A DNA stretch of 27,613 bases from Fusobacteriaceae bacterium (lineage in GTDB: Bacteria > Fusobacteriota > Fusobacteriia > Fusobacteriales > Fusobacteriaceae), in the NCBI GenBank assembly GCA_016938425.1, contig JAFGUR010000162.1, forward strand, positions 1 through 27,613, written 5' to 3'. Under the pieces are notes generated by a model, which saw only the letters and a list, made by a program, of their open reading frames with translations, ran no database searches and was not told the origin of the DNA. The position numbers and the translations under genes are program-made. Shown piece by piece: positions 14,700 through 23,546 of this stretch (position 1 is its first letter; the number at the start of each line of letters is the position of its first letter).

Positions 14700-16757
14700 A
14701 TGGATGATTTAAAATCATATAATTTATTATTTGAAGAGATAAAAGACTTTGAAGAAAAGGATATAAAAAAGCTTAAAAAATTGGGAGTAAAAAGTTATTT
14801 TGATTTGTTGTATAACTTTCCAAGAGCTTATGAAGATAGAACAAACATAAAGAAAATATCAGAAGTTACAAATGATGAATTTGTAATTATAAAGGCTACA
14901 GTAATAAGGGCAGAAATGACAACTTCCATGAACAGAAGAAAATTATTTAAGGCAAAAGTTACTGATGGTACAGGATATATGGAATTAACTTGGTTTGGGA
15001 TGCCTTATGCTAAAAACTATGTAAAAGAAGGAAATGACATGGTTTTTATAGGGCAAGTAAAAAGAAGATTTGGATTTCAAATGGTTAATCCTGAGTTTAA
15101 AGTTTTAAAGGGAGAAAGTGTATTTGAAGGAGAAATATTACCTATATATTCTTTGGTTAATGGAGTCCAAGAAAATGATGTTAGAAAATTGGTAAAATGG
15201 TCAATACTTCATAAAATAGAATTGGTAGAAGAAAATTTACCCAGAGAAATCTTGGAAAAATATAAAATATTGGGCAGAAAAAAAGCTATAAGATGTATTC
15301 ATTTTCCTAAAAATAATAAAGAAATAGAAGATGCAAAGAGAAGGTTTGCAATAGAAGAACTTATAATACTACAATTTGGAATACTAAAATCTAAGTTTTT
15401 ATTAGATGAAAATAAAAGGTTTTATAATTTAGAAGATAAAAAAGAATTGGTTAAGAAATTTATAGGTAGTTTAAAATTTGAATTGACTACAGCACAAAAA
15501 AAAGTTATTACTGAAGTTCATAAAGACTTAAGTAATGGTAAAATAGTTAATAGATTAATTCAAGGTGATGTGGGAAGTGGTAAAACAATTGTAGCAGAAA
15601 TACTGCTTTTGTACATGGTTGAAAATAATTATCAAGGAGTTTTAATGGCTCCTACAGAAATTTTAGCAGTACAACACTATTTGTCAATGATAGATGAACT
15701 TGGAGAGCAAGGTGTAAAAGTTGAAATTTTAACAGGTTCAATTAAAGGTAAAAAAAGAAAGGAAATTTTATCTAGGTTGAGAGAGGGAGATATAGATATA
15801 TTAATAGGAACCCATGCTCTTATTGAAGATGAAGTAGAGTTTCACAATTTAGGATTAACAATTATTGACGAACAACATAGGTTTGGTGTAGAACAAAGAA
15901 GAAAATTAAGGGAAAAAGGGAGCCTCTCTAATTTATTAGTTATGTCAGCAACACCTATTCCAAGGAGTTTAGCATTAAGTATTTATGGAGACTTAGATTT
16001 GTCTGTAATAGATGAGTTACCACCAGGGAGAACTCCAATAAGAACAAAATGTATTAAAGATAATATAGAAAAAAATAAGATGTATGATTTTATTAGAAAA
16101 AAATTAAGAGCTGGAGACCAAGCTTATATTGTGGCTCCTTTAATAGAAGAAAGCGAAACATTAAATGTTAAATCGGTAGAAGAACTTTATGAAGAACTTA
16201 GTAACTTGGAATTAAAGGGTTTTAATTTAGCTATTTTACATGGGAAAATGAGTAATCAAGAAAAAGATGAAATTATGCATAAATTTAAAAATGGAGATAT
16301 TGATGTCCTTGTATCTACAACAGTAATTGAAGTTGGGGTAAATGTGCCTAATTCTACAATAATGGTTATTAATGATGCTCATAGATTTGGATTGTCAGCA
16401 CTTCATCAACTTAGAGGAAGAGTTGGAAGAGGAAGCAAAAAGGCATATTGTTTTTTAGTTTCGTCTTCTACCAATGATAATTCAGTCAATCGTTTAGAAG
16501 TTTTGGAGAAAACAAATGATGGGTTTGTAATAGCAGAAGAAGATTTGAAATTTAGAAAATCAGGAGAAATATTTGGTAAAAGGCAAAGTGGGTTATCAGA
16601 CTTAAGATTTACAGATATAACTACTGATGTAAAGACTGTAAAATTAGTAAGAGATATAGCTATAGAATATTTAAAGATTAATAAAGGGAAAATTACTAAT
16701 GAATTTTTAATTTTTGATATAAATAAAAAATTTGATGAAAAAAAATTAAAAGGATAG
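14700..16757 (+). CDS. recG: ATP-dependent DNA helicase RecG
   Basis: 685 residues from the ATG at 14700, which has GGTGA just upstream; an in-frame ATG at 14685 would add 5 residues but has no ribosome site. RecG regresses stalled forks and moves branched DNA. The wedge/OB domain covers about 50-150. The helicase core has GDVGSGKT at 289-296, DEQH at 390-393, then MSATPIPRSLALSIYGDLD, STTVIEVGVNVPN and HQLRGRVGRG (motif VI). The C-terminal part includes RFGKRQSGLSDLRF-like sequence of the TRG region. Length is normal. It is followed by 121 bases before trxA, which has its own promoter. Confidence 0.96.
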   Translation: MDDLKSYNLLFEEIKDFEEKDIKKLKKLGVKSYFDLLYNFPRAYEDRTNIKKISEVTNDEFVIIKATVIRAEMTTSMNRRKLFKAKVTDGTGYMELTWFGMPYAKNYVKEGNDMVFIGQVKRRFGFQMVNPEFKVLKGESVFEGEILPIYSLVNGVQENDVRKLVKWSILHKIELVEENLPREILEKYKILGRKKAIRCIHFPKNNKEIEDAKRRFAIEELIILQFGILKSKFLLDENKRFYNLEDKKELVKKFIGSLKFELTTAQKKVITEVHKDLSNGKIVNRLIQGDVGSGKTIVAEILLLYMVENNYQGVLMAPTEILAVQHYLSMIDELGEQGVKVEILTGSIKGKKRKEILSRLREGDIDILIGTHALIEDEVEFHNLGLTIIDEQHRFGVEQRRKLREKGSLSNLLVMSATPIPRSLALSIYGDLDLSVIDELPPGRTPIRTKCIKDNIEKNKMYDFIRKKLRAGDQAYIVAPLIEESETLNVKSVEELYEELSNLELKGFNLAILHGKMSNQEKDEIMHKFKNGDIDVLVSTTVIEVGVNVPNSTIMVINDAHRFGLSALHQLRGRVGRGSKKAYCFLVSSSTNDNSVNRLEVLEKTNDGFVIAEEDLKFRKSGEIFGKRQSGLSDLRFTDITTDVKTVKLVRDIAIEYLKINKGKITNEFLIFDINKKFDEKKLKG

Positions 16758-16819
16758 ATTAGATATGTTGAGTATATCATATACAAGATAAGTAGATTTT
16801 ATTGTATATTCTTGACCAA

Positions 16820-16848
16820 TTGACAAAGGAAAGGATACATGATAAAAT
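16820..16848 (+). promoter_or_regulatory. Predicted promoter of trxA
   Basis: A consensus TTGACA (16820-16825), a 17-bp spacer and TAAAAT (16843-16848), the best sigma-70-type match in the window together with the rrf2 P2 promoter. Confidence 0.8.
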
Positions 16849-16878
16849 TAGTATAAATTAAGAGCAGGAGGTAAAAAA

Positions 16879-17193
16879 ATGAGTAAAGTTATTCACTTAG
16901 ATAATTCAAGTTTTGAATCAGAAGTATTAAAATATGAAGGTGTAGTTTTAGTTGATTTCTGGGCACCATGGTGTGGACCATGTAAAATGTTAGGACCTAT
17001 ATTAGATGAAGTGAGTGAAGAAGTAGCTCAAAAAATTACTAAAGTAAACGTAGATGAGCAAGAGTCTTTAGCAGCTCAATATAAAATTAGATCAATTCCT
17101 ACAATGATTGTTTTTAAAAATGGAGAAATAGTAGACACATTAGTTGGAATGATGCAAAAACAAGCATTAAAAGATAAATTAGCTTCTTATTAG
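16879..17193 (+). CDS. trxA: Thioredoxin
   Basis: A 104-residue cytoplasmic disulfide reductant. The active site WCGPC is at 31-35 in the classic FWAPWCGPCKM context. The cis-proline is P74 (RSIPTMIVF), and the C-terminal GMMQKQALKDKL helix is typical. Size is standard and there is no signal peptide, so this is the general TrxA and not a periplasmic variant. It has its own strong promoter and a CAGGAGGT ribosome site. No separate terminator follows; the first small RNA copy begins about 50 bases after the stop and its terminator hairpin could also stop trxA transcripts. Confidence 0.97.
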   Translation: MSKVIHLDNSSFESEVLKYEGVVLVDFWAPWCGPCKMLGPILDEVSEEVAQKITKVNVDEQESLAAQYKIRSIPTMIVFKNGEIVDTLVGMMQKQALKDKLASY

Positions 17194-17205
17194 TTTTTTA
17201 ATAAA

Positions 17206-17334
17206 TGTCACATTATTGTCACAATTATTATATATCATAAAAGAGCCAAGAACGAGGTTTAGTGTAAGTTAGAAATAATGAAACATTGAAATCTCTCCCA
17301 TTGAGCAGGTGTAAAAGCCTGCTCTTATTATTTT
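17206..17334 (+). ncRNA. Candidate small RNA gene, copy 1, with promoter and terminator
   Basis: This 129-base block is repeated at 17661-17789 with only 5 differences. The predicted RNA starts near 17241 and folds into two parts. The first is a long hairpin, GAGGTTT+AGTGT (17254-17265) with ACATT+AAATCTC (17283-17295, one bulged G). The second is a terminator hairpin, GAGCAGG (17303-17309) with CCTGCTC (17318-17324), followed by TTATTATTTT. The unpaired linker between them contains CTCCC, which could pair with Shine-Dalgarno sequences. Upstream, TGTCACA occurs twice 11 bp apart, before a TATATA -10 candidate at 17229-17234. It lies after trxA and might instead be a processed 3' end. Family not recognised. 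Confidence 0.6.
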
Positions 17335-17356
17335 GATGTTAAATAAGAAAAGTAAT

Positions 17357-17643
17357 TACTCAGGCATAAAAAACATTGTAAAATCTTAGTTTTAGAGGGG
17401 TTGAGAGGAGTAACCCTTGCGGTTGTTGATCAACTTAGCGAGTCTAAATAACCCCCTCTAAATCTCCCTCTGATAAGGGGAGACTTGAAGTTTTAAGCTT
17501 TTTGACTTGGATAGGTTATACTAATTAGACAAATTTCTTAAATTGATGATATTGGGTGCGAGCTATGTTCCATAAATCTCCTTCTTCTCACATCAAAGGC
17601 GCGTATAAACTATTTATATTTAAAGATTTTATATGACTGAGTA
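17357..17643. repeat. Non-coding inverted-repeat element C (about 287 bp)
   Basis: TACTCAGGCATA (17357-17368) is matched by the complement of TACTCAGTCATA at 17632-17643, 11 of 12 bases, suggesting the ends of a small element. No coding frame was recognised. The interior has a 12-of-13 inverted repeat (TTTTAGAGGGGTT at 17390-17402 and AACCCCCTCTAAA at 17450-17462), the palindrome GTTGATCAAC (17425-17434) and the hairpin TCTCCC/GGGAGA (17463-17483). The ends differ from those of elements A and B, so this is another family. No target duplication beyond a possible TA was found. Confidence 0.5.
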
Positions 17644-17660
17644 GTTAAAAAATTAATTAT

Positions 17661-17789
17661 TGCCACATTGTTGCCACAATTATTATATATCATAAAAGAG
17701 CCAAGAACGAGGTTTAGTGTAAGTTAGAAATAATGAAACATTGAAATCTCTCCCATTAAGCAGGTGTAAAAGCCTGCTTTTATTATTTT
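17661..17789 (+). ncRNA. Candidate small RNA gene, copy 2, with promoter and terminator
   Basis: It is identical to copy 1 at 124 of 129 positions. The terminator stem is AAGCAGG (17758-17764) with CCTGCTT (17773-17779): the outer G-C pair of copy 1 has become A-T, a compensatory change that keeps the stem. The upstream pair of repeats reads TGCCACA twice where copy 1 has TGTCACA twice. A possible promoter is TTGCCA (17660-17665), an 18-bp spacer and TATATA (17684-17689). Unlike copy 1 it follows no gene on its strand closely, which argues for an independent transcript. lptD starts about 100 bases later from its own promoter. Confidence 0.62.
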
Positions 17790-17846
17790 TTTTAAAAAAT
17801 TAACAGATATAAAATGATTTCTTCACTTTAATAAGTAAAATAATTG

Positions 17847-17855
17847 TGATATAAT
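17847..17855 (+). promoter_or_regulatory. Extended -10 promoter of lptD
   Basis: TGATATAAT, with TTTAAT 17 bp upstream of the hexamer as a weak -35. Transcription would start near 17862, downstream of the TTG at 17859, which rules that codon out as the lptD start if this promoter is used. Confidence 0.6.
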
Positions 17856-17888
17856 TCTTTGACGGTAATCGAAAATTTGGAGGAGACA

Positions 17889-20800
17889 ATGGTTTTTAAA
17901 AAAATTGAAAAAAATTTTTTGAAATATATATTGATGTTTTTAATCTTATTTAATACTTATTCAGAAGAAAGTAAAAAAATGGATGTGGAAACCAATGAAG
18001 CAACTATAGATTTTGAAAATGAAGAGTTTACAGCTGATGGGGGAGTTACATTTGTTTATCCTAATGCTGATCCTACTAAAACTGGGAAAATTAAGGCTTA
18101 TAAGTTAAAAAAGATGACTGATAAAAATCTGGTAGAAGCTTCTGATGGAGTTATTTTTGAACAAGGAGAAAATAAGGTAGAAGCAGAGAAATTGTATTAC
18201 AATTTAGATGACCAAAGTCTTATAATAAGAAATGGAGTTTCTTATGTAAAAGTAGAAAGTGCTCCTGTAGGAAATGACAAAATATATTATGGTGGTGAAG
18301 AGTTCTTTGCAAAGTATCCTAATGAAGCCCATGTAAAAAATGCTTGGTTTACGACATCTAGTAAGGCTTTAAAACTTACTAGTTTTGAAGACAAACCTGA
18401 AGAAATTTTGCCTTATCATTTAAAAGCTAAGAAAATATCTGTTTACCCAGAAAAAAAGCTAGTGGCTTATAATGTTTTTTTATATGCAAAAAAAGTTCCC
18501 ATATTATGGTTACCTTGGTATGCTACTTCTTTAAAATCAGACTCTAAAGCACCATTGTTTCCAGTATTTGGTTCAGATAGTGATAATGGGAGCTATATGA
18601 TATGGGGTCTTGATTATGGTTATAATAGTAACTATTTTAATGGAAGTGCAGCACTTAAAACTACAGGTAAAAAGGGTCTTTATATAGAAGATTGGACTAA
18701 TGTTTATAAAGTAAATGGAAATAAGAATAATACAGGAACAATTAGTTTGAGTGAAGCATTAATACTTCCTAAAGGGGATTATGAAAAAGAATATAAATTA
18801 GAATATAAACACTCATATACAGGGAAGTATGGGAAAATATCATTGGACTATACAAATCAAACAACAAATACCATTAATGATGTTATAGATGCACTGGATG
18901 ATTATAATAGTGGAGTAAGTTCCACTTATGCTTACGAAGGACTAGAGACAAAGTTACAAAGATATGAATTATCTACAGATTTAACAGGAATGGGAAAAAA
19001 TAAAGATACAAGTTTAAAAGCAGATATTCAATATGCTAATAATAAACAATTTTTACAAGCTTTATTAGAAGAAGAATATGATGACGACGACAGTGTTGAT
19101 ACTCAAAGAGATAATGATATGAAGTCAACATTAGAGTTAAAAAAGGATAATTTTTTATATGGATTTAACTTGAAATATGATTATTTAGATGATTTGGATC
19201 CAGGGTCACAATATGCAGATACAACAAGTCATTTAAGTGATTTTACAGTTGGATTTGATTTGAAAAAATATGGAATAAGTTTTTCCCAAGAAGAAAAGAC
19301 ATGGGATACATGGGTAGCGTTAGATGATGATGAAAGATATCTAAATGGATATTATCTTAATAAAGTATCAGGGTGGGCTGAAGGTTATAGTTATGTGCCA
19401 TTTTCAGTAAAAAAATATGATCAATATTTAAATGAAACTAAAATTAAATTGGGAGATTATAAACTTTTTAATGGAAAGATGACTTACTCTTTAGAATTTC
19501 ATCAAAAAGAAGTGGAAAAAGAGCTGAACTTAGCAGATGATCCTTTAAGGGTAAAAGCTGGTTATACTGATACACAATATTTTAGAGATGAAGATATTAC
19601 TTATGAAAAAAATAGCAGTCAATCAGCAAAATTGAATCTTAATCAAGGGAATATTACTTATAGTTTAGAGTTAGGAACAGAGGAAGAGATTTATACAGAT
19701 AGATCAATAAATGATAGTGGAATAACTTATGAAAATACATCAAACTACTATGACACTAAACTTAGAGATAAAAAAATAGATTTTAGGAAATTAGGAATTC
19801 TAGATTTGACTGTAGGGCAAAGATATGATAAGTATGAAAGAGGAGATAATCTGACTAATTTATATACTGAAGGAGTTCATAATATAGGAATTTACAGTAA
19901 TAGTGGAGATTATTTTAGGAAAGTAGACTTAAGTTTAGATAATACAAGTAAGTTTAGTTATAATATTTATAACTGGGAATTAGGGGATTATGGTTTTAAT
20001 AATTCTAATGGAATAACGAACGTATCCGATGAAGATGATCTTGAAATCTATAGATTGAGTAGTAGAAAAAATACACTTACTTTAGGAAATGGCATAACTT
20101 TTGGAGTGGGAAATACAAAAACCACTTATGGAATTGATATGACAAAAGCCTATAATAGTCTATATACTGGATGGCTACAAGATGATATTTTGATAAATTC
20201 AATTGACTTTAAAATTGATGATAAGAGAACAGTATTTGTTAGTTATGGAGAAGATAAAGACTATACTAAAAATGATATGAACTCTAGTTCATCATTGTAC
20301 GGAGTATTTAATGAAAAATATTTTTTAGATAAAGAAACGGATACAATAAAACTTACATTAGCTGATGATGATAAAGAGTATGGATGGACTCATGTAAACA
20401 CAGTAGATGATGAAAGAGAAGAAGATTATATTTATCTTGATTCAAATGGAGATTATTTAAAATTAGCGGATACATCAAAAACTTATGGGGATATAGAGAC
20501 TACAGAAAAGAGTATTTCAGATACTTTTTCATTTGCTAAAACAATAGATGATAAAAGAACATATAAATTAGCATATACAAGAGCAGATACAAGTGAATAT
20601 GATTATACAACGAGTTCATATGATTCAAATGGGATAAAAAATAAATATTCAGTAGAGTATACAAAGAAAGATTTATATTCTTTAAAATTTGCATTTCAAG
20701 ATTATAAAGATAAAGTAACTACTTTAAATGACGAAAAGAGTTTAGAATTTAAGTATGAATTCAAATTAAATAAACCTAAAAAAGGTAATGAATCTAATGT

Positions 20801-21479
20801 AAAATTAGTTGATTCAACAGGAACAGAAAGGTTTGATTTGACACAAGAAGAACTTGCAAAAATTGATAGTAAATATAATGAAGAACAAAGAAAAGAAAAA
20901 GGACTTGGATTTGACTTGATGGGTTTAGGAGATACAAAAGAAGAAGTTATATATAATCAATACTATTCTATATATGTGAATGGAACAAGAAATGAAGATT
21001 ATTTTAAAGCTTCCAATAATCTATTTGACTCGATGGAAAGTTTAGATATAACTTTAGAAGCTCATTATAAAAGATTTAAGTTGAAATATACTTTAGACCA
21101 AAACTTTACTTTCTCTGCAAATTCAAGTAGTAAGTATGGAATTAAAAAAACAGAAAGTAATAAAGAACATGATTTTAGTGTATTAACAATGATAGGAAAA
21201 GATTCTAAATCTTGGAAGATAAAGGGTGAAATAGGTGTAGATGAAACTTTAGCTAAAGACAATGGACTTATAGACAGTTGGAGTATATCAGTAGGAAAAG
21301 AATTTGACTTTTTCTCAACTACATTAAAATATGAAAGAGAATGGAATGAAACTTATGATATATATGATTGGAAATGGAGTATAAATTTTGCTTTATTAAC
21401 ATTCCCAGAAAAAGGATTAAGTGCAGGGGCAAATTATGAAAATGGAGGATTATCTCCAGAAATAAAAACAGGAATGTAG
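17889..21479 (+). CDS. lptD: LptD/OstA-family outer membrane LPS-assembly protein
   Basis: 1196 residues from the ATG at 17889, behind GGAGGAGA; the in-frame TTG at 17859 lies before the predicted transcription start. A signal peptide covers about 1-25. An OstA-like periplasmic domain follows (repeated strands such as ATIDFENEEFTADGGVTF and VEAEKLYYNLDDQSLIIRNG), then the LptD-type stretch KKISVYPEKKLVAYNVFLYAKKVPILWLPWYATSL, and a long C-terminal beta-barrel of alternating aromatic and charged strands. LptD places LPS in the outer leaflet. It is much longer than E. coli LptD (784 residues) and I see no Cys, so the disulfides that mature E. coli LptD cannot form. The last residue is Met rather than the usual aromatic. 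Confidence 0.8.
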   Translation: MVFKKIEKNFLKYILMFLILFNTYSEESKKMDVETNEATIDFENEEFTADGGVTFVYPNADPTKTGKIKAYKLKKMTDKNLVEASDGVIFEQGENKVEAEKLYYNLDDQSLIIRNGVSYVKVESAPVGNDKIYYGGEEFFAKYPNEAHVKNAWFTTSSKALKLTSFEDKPEEILPYHLKAKKISVYPEKKLVAYNVFLYAKKVPILWLPWYATSLKSDSKAPLFPVFGSDSDNGSYMIWGLDYGYNSNYFNGSAALKTTGKKGLYIEDWTNVYKVNGNKNNTGTISLSEALILPKGDYEKEYKLEYKHSYTGKYGKISLDYTNQTTNTINDVIDALDDYNSGVSSTYAYEGLETKLQRYELSTDLTGMGKNKDTSLKADIQYANNKQFLQALLEEEYDDDDSVDTQRDNDMKSTLELKKDNFLYGFNLKYDYLDDLDPGSQYADTTSHLSDFTVGFDLKKYGISFSQEEKTWDTWVALDDDERYLNGYYLNKVSGWAEGYSYVPFSVKKYDQYLNETKIKLGDYKLFNGKMTYSLEFHQKEVEKELNLADDPLRVKAGYTDTQYFRDEDITYEKNSSQSAKLNLNQGNITYSLELGTEEEIYTDRSINDSGITYENTSNYYDTKLRDKKIDFRKLGILDLTVGQRYDKYERGDNLTNLYTEGVHNIGIYSNSGDYFRKVDLSLDNTSKFSYNIYNWELGDYGFNNSNGITNVSDEDDLEIYRLSSRKNTLTLGNGITFGVGNTKTTYGIDMTKAYNSLYTGWLQDDILINSIDFKIDDKRTVFVSYGEDKDYTKNDMNSSSSLYGVFNEKYFLDKETDTIKLTLADDDKEYGWTHVNTVDDEREEDYIYLDSNGDYLKLADTSKTYGDIETTEKSISDTFSFAKTIDDKRTYKLAYTRADTSEYDYTTSSYDSNGIKNKYSVEYTKKDLYSLKFAFQDYKDKVTTLNDEKSLEFKYEFKLNKPKKGNESNVKLVDSTGTERFDLTQEELAKIDSKYNEEQRKEKGLGFDLMGLGDTKEEVIYNQYYSIYVNGTRNEDYFKASNNLFDSMESLDITLEAHYKRFKLKYTLDQNFTFSANSSSKYGIKKTESNKEHDFSVLTMIGKDSKSWKIKGEIGVDETLAKDNGLIDSWSISVGKEFDFFSTTLKYEREWNETYDIYDWKWSINFALLTFPEKGLSAGANYENGGLSPEIKTGM

Positions 21480-21503
21480 TAGATAAATAATATAAAACCA
21501 TAA

Positions 21504-21550
21504 AAATAGGGGATGTTTTAAGTTCTAAAATATCCCCTATTTAATTTTGC
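21504..21550 (+). terminator. Terminator of lptD
   Basis: AAATAGGGGAT (21504-21514) pairs with ATCCCCTATTT (21532-21542), extended inside by TTTTA/TAAAA through a G-T wobble, about 17 pairs in all, then TTTAATTTT. Confidence 0.9.
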
Positions 21551-21575
21551 AAATTTATTCTAAGTATGGTAAAAT
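21546..21575 (+). promoter_or_regulatory. Predicted promoter of thrS
   Basis: TTTGCA (21546-21551), an 18-bp spacer and TAAAAT (21570-21575). The leader to the ATG is about 35 bases, too short for a T-box. Confidence 0.55.
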
Positions 21576-21616
21576 GATAGATACAGATTATTAAATAGAA
21601 AGAGAGGAAGATTACA

Positions 21617-23527
21617 ATGATTAATGTTATGTTACCAAGTGGAGACATAAAGCAATTTGAAGACAAAGTAAATATGTTTGATGTTGCTAAAAGTATAAGT
21701 AACTCTCTTGCCAAAAAAGCTATAGGAGCAAGAGTTGATGGGAAGTTAGTTGATATGACCTTCGTTTTAGAAAATGATGCAAAGGTGGAATTGGTGACCC
21801 CAGAAACGGAAGATGGATTAGAAATTATAAGACATTCTACAGCTCATCTAATGGCTCAAGCAGTAATAAGATTATTTCCTGATACAAAAGTAACAATAGG
21901 ACCTTCAATAGAAAATGGATTCTACTATGATTTTGATCCAGTAAATCAATTTTCTGAAGATGACTTAGTTAAAATAGAAGAAGAAATGAAGAAAATAGCA
22001 AAAGAAGACATAAGAATTGTTAGACATGAAATAACAAGAGAAGAAGCTATTGAAAAATTTAAAGGAATGGGTGAAAACTACAAAGTAGAAATTATAGAAT
22101 CTATTCCAGCAGGAGAAAATTTATCACTTTATGAGCAAGGAGAATTTATAGATTTGTGTAGAGGGCCTCATGTTCCATCTACAAGATATTTAAAAGCATT
22201 TAAACTATCTAAAGTTGCAGGAGCATATTGGAGAGGAGACTCTAAAAATAAAATGCTTCAAAGGATTTATGGATATGCTTTTGCAGAAGAAAGAGAGTTA
22301 AAGGACTTTTTAATTCAAATGGAAGAAGCAGAAAAAAGAGATCATAGAAAATTAGGAAAAGAATTAGAACTTTTCTTTATGTCTGACTATGGACCAGGAT
22401 TCCCATTTTTTTTACCAAAAGGAATGGAATTAAAAAATACTTTAATGAGACTTTGGGAAAAAGAACATAAAAAAGCTGGTTATGAAATGATTCAAACACC
22501 GATAATGCTTAATAAAGAATTATGGGAAACATCAGGACATTGGTTTAACTATAGAGAAAATATGTATACTTCTGAAATTGATGAATTGGATTTTGCAATA
22601 AAACCAATGAATTGTCCAGGATGTATGTTAGCATATAAAAATGGATTACATTCTTATAAAGATTTACCATTAAGAATGGGAGAGTTTGGACATGTGCATA
22701 GACATGAATTTTCAGGAGCTTTACATGGATTGTTTAGAGTAAGAGCATTTACTCAAGATGATGCTCATGTATTTATGACTCCAACTCAAATTGAAGAAGA
22801 AGTTGTAAAAATCATAGATTTATATGATAAGTTTTATACTTTATTTGGATTATCATATCATATAGAATTGTCAACAATGCCAGAAAAAGCAATAGGTTCT
22901 AAAGAAATTTGGGAAATATCTGAAAAAGCTTTAGCTAATGCAGTTACAAATTCTGGAAGAACTTATAAATTAAATCCTGGTGATGGAGCTTTTTATGGAC
23001 CAAAATTAGACTTTAAATTAAGAGATGCTATTGGAAGAATTTGGCAATGTGGAACAATTCAGTTAGATATGAATTTACCAGAAAGATTCGATTTATCTTA
23101 TGTTGGTGAAGATGGAGAAAAACATAGACCAATAATGCTACATAGAGCAATGTATGGAAGTATCGAAAGATTTACTGGAATATTAATAGAACATTTTGCA
23201 GGAGCTTTCCCGTTCTGGTTAGCACCAGTTCAAGTAAAAGTAATGACTATTACGGATGATCAAATTTCATATGCTGAAGAAATTCAAAGAATTTTAGAGG
23301 AAAATGGAATTAAAGTAGAAATAGATACTAGAGCAGAAAAAATTGGATATAAAATAAGAGAAGCAAATGGGAAATATAAAATACCAGTGCAACTTGTTTT
23401 AGGAAAACAAGAGGTAGAAGAAAGAACTGTTAATGTTAGAAGATTTGGAAGTCAAGAACAAGAGTCAATGTCTTTAGAAGCTTTTGTTGAGATGGCTAAA
23501 TCAGAAAATAAACCTAACTTTAAATAA
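21617..23527 (+). CDS. thrS: Threonyl-tRNA synthetase
   Basis: 636 residues, standard bacterial length. It has an N-terminal TGS domain (about 1-60), the editing/SAD domain with HSTAH at 73-77 and the PSIENGFYYDF segment, then the class II core. The zinc Cys is C333 in KPMNCPGCM, and the motif 3 region reads IMLHRAMYGSIERF. The anticodon-binding domain ends the protein (FPFWLAPVQVKVMTI to the end). It charges tRNA-Thr, and the editing domain removes Ser. A GAGAGGAAG site precedes the ATG. Two BI-1-family genes follow within 20 bases and probably share its transcript. No amino-acid-sensing leader is visible. Confidence 0.97.
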   Translation: MINVMLPSGDIKQFEDKVNMFDVAKSISNSLAKKAIGARVDGKLVDMTFVLENDAKVELVTPETEDGLEIIRHSTAHLMAQAVIRLFPDTKVTIGPSIENGFYYDFDPVNQFSEDDLVKIEEEMKKIAKEDIRIVRHEITREEAIEKFKGMGENYKVEIIESIPAGENLSLYEQGEFIDLCRGPHVPSTRYLKAFKLSKVAGAYWRGDSKNKMLQRIYGYAFAEERELKDFLIQMEEAEKRDHRKLGKELELFFMSDYGPGFPFFLPKGMELKNTLMRLWEKEHKKAGYEMIQTPIMLNKELWETSGHWFNYRENMYTSEIDELDFAIKPMNCPGCMLAYKNGLHSYKDLPLRMGEFGHVHRHEFSGALHGLFRVRAFTQDDAHVFMTPTQIEEEVVKIIDLYDKFYTLFGLSYHIELSTMPEKAIGSKEIWEISEKALANAVTNSGRTYKLNPGDGAFYGPKLDFKLRDAIGRIWQCGTIQLDMNLPERFDLSYVGEDGEKHRPIMLHRAMYGSIERFTGILIEHFAGAFPFWLAPVQVKVMTITDDQISYAEEIQRILEENGIKVEIDTRAEKIGYKIREANGKYKIPVQLVLGKQEVEERTVNVRRFGSQEQESMSLEAFVEMAKSENKPNFK

Positions 23528-23546
23528 GACTGAAAAGGAGGTCAGT

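Noticed and set aside
17859..17888. TTG at 17859 as the lptD start
   Set aside because: It lies upstream of the predicted transcription start and lacks a ribosome site; the ATG at 17889 has GGAGGAGA.
21540..21616. T-box leader for thrS
   Set aside because: The predicted transcript leader is only about 35 bases and has no specifier or antiterminator structure.
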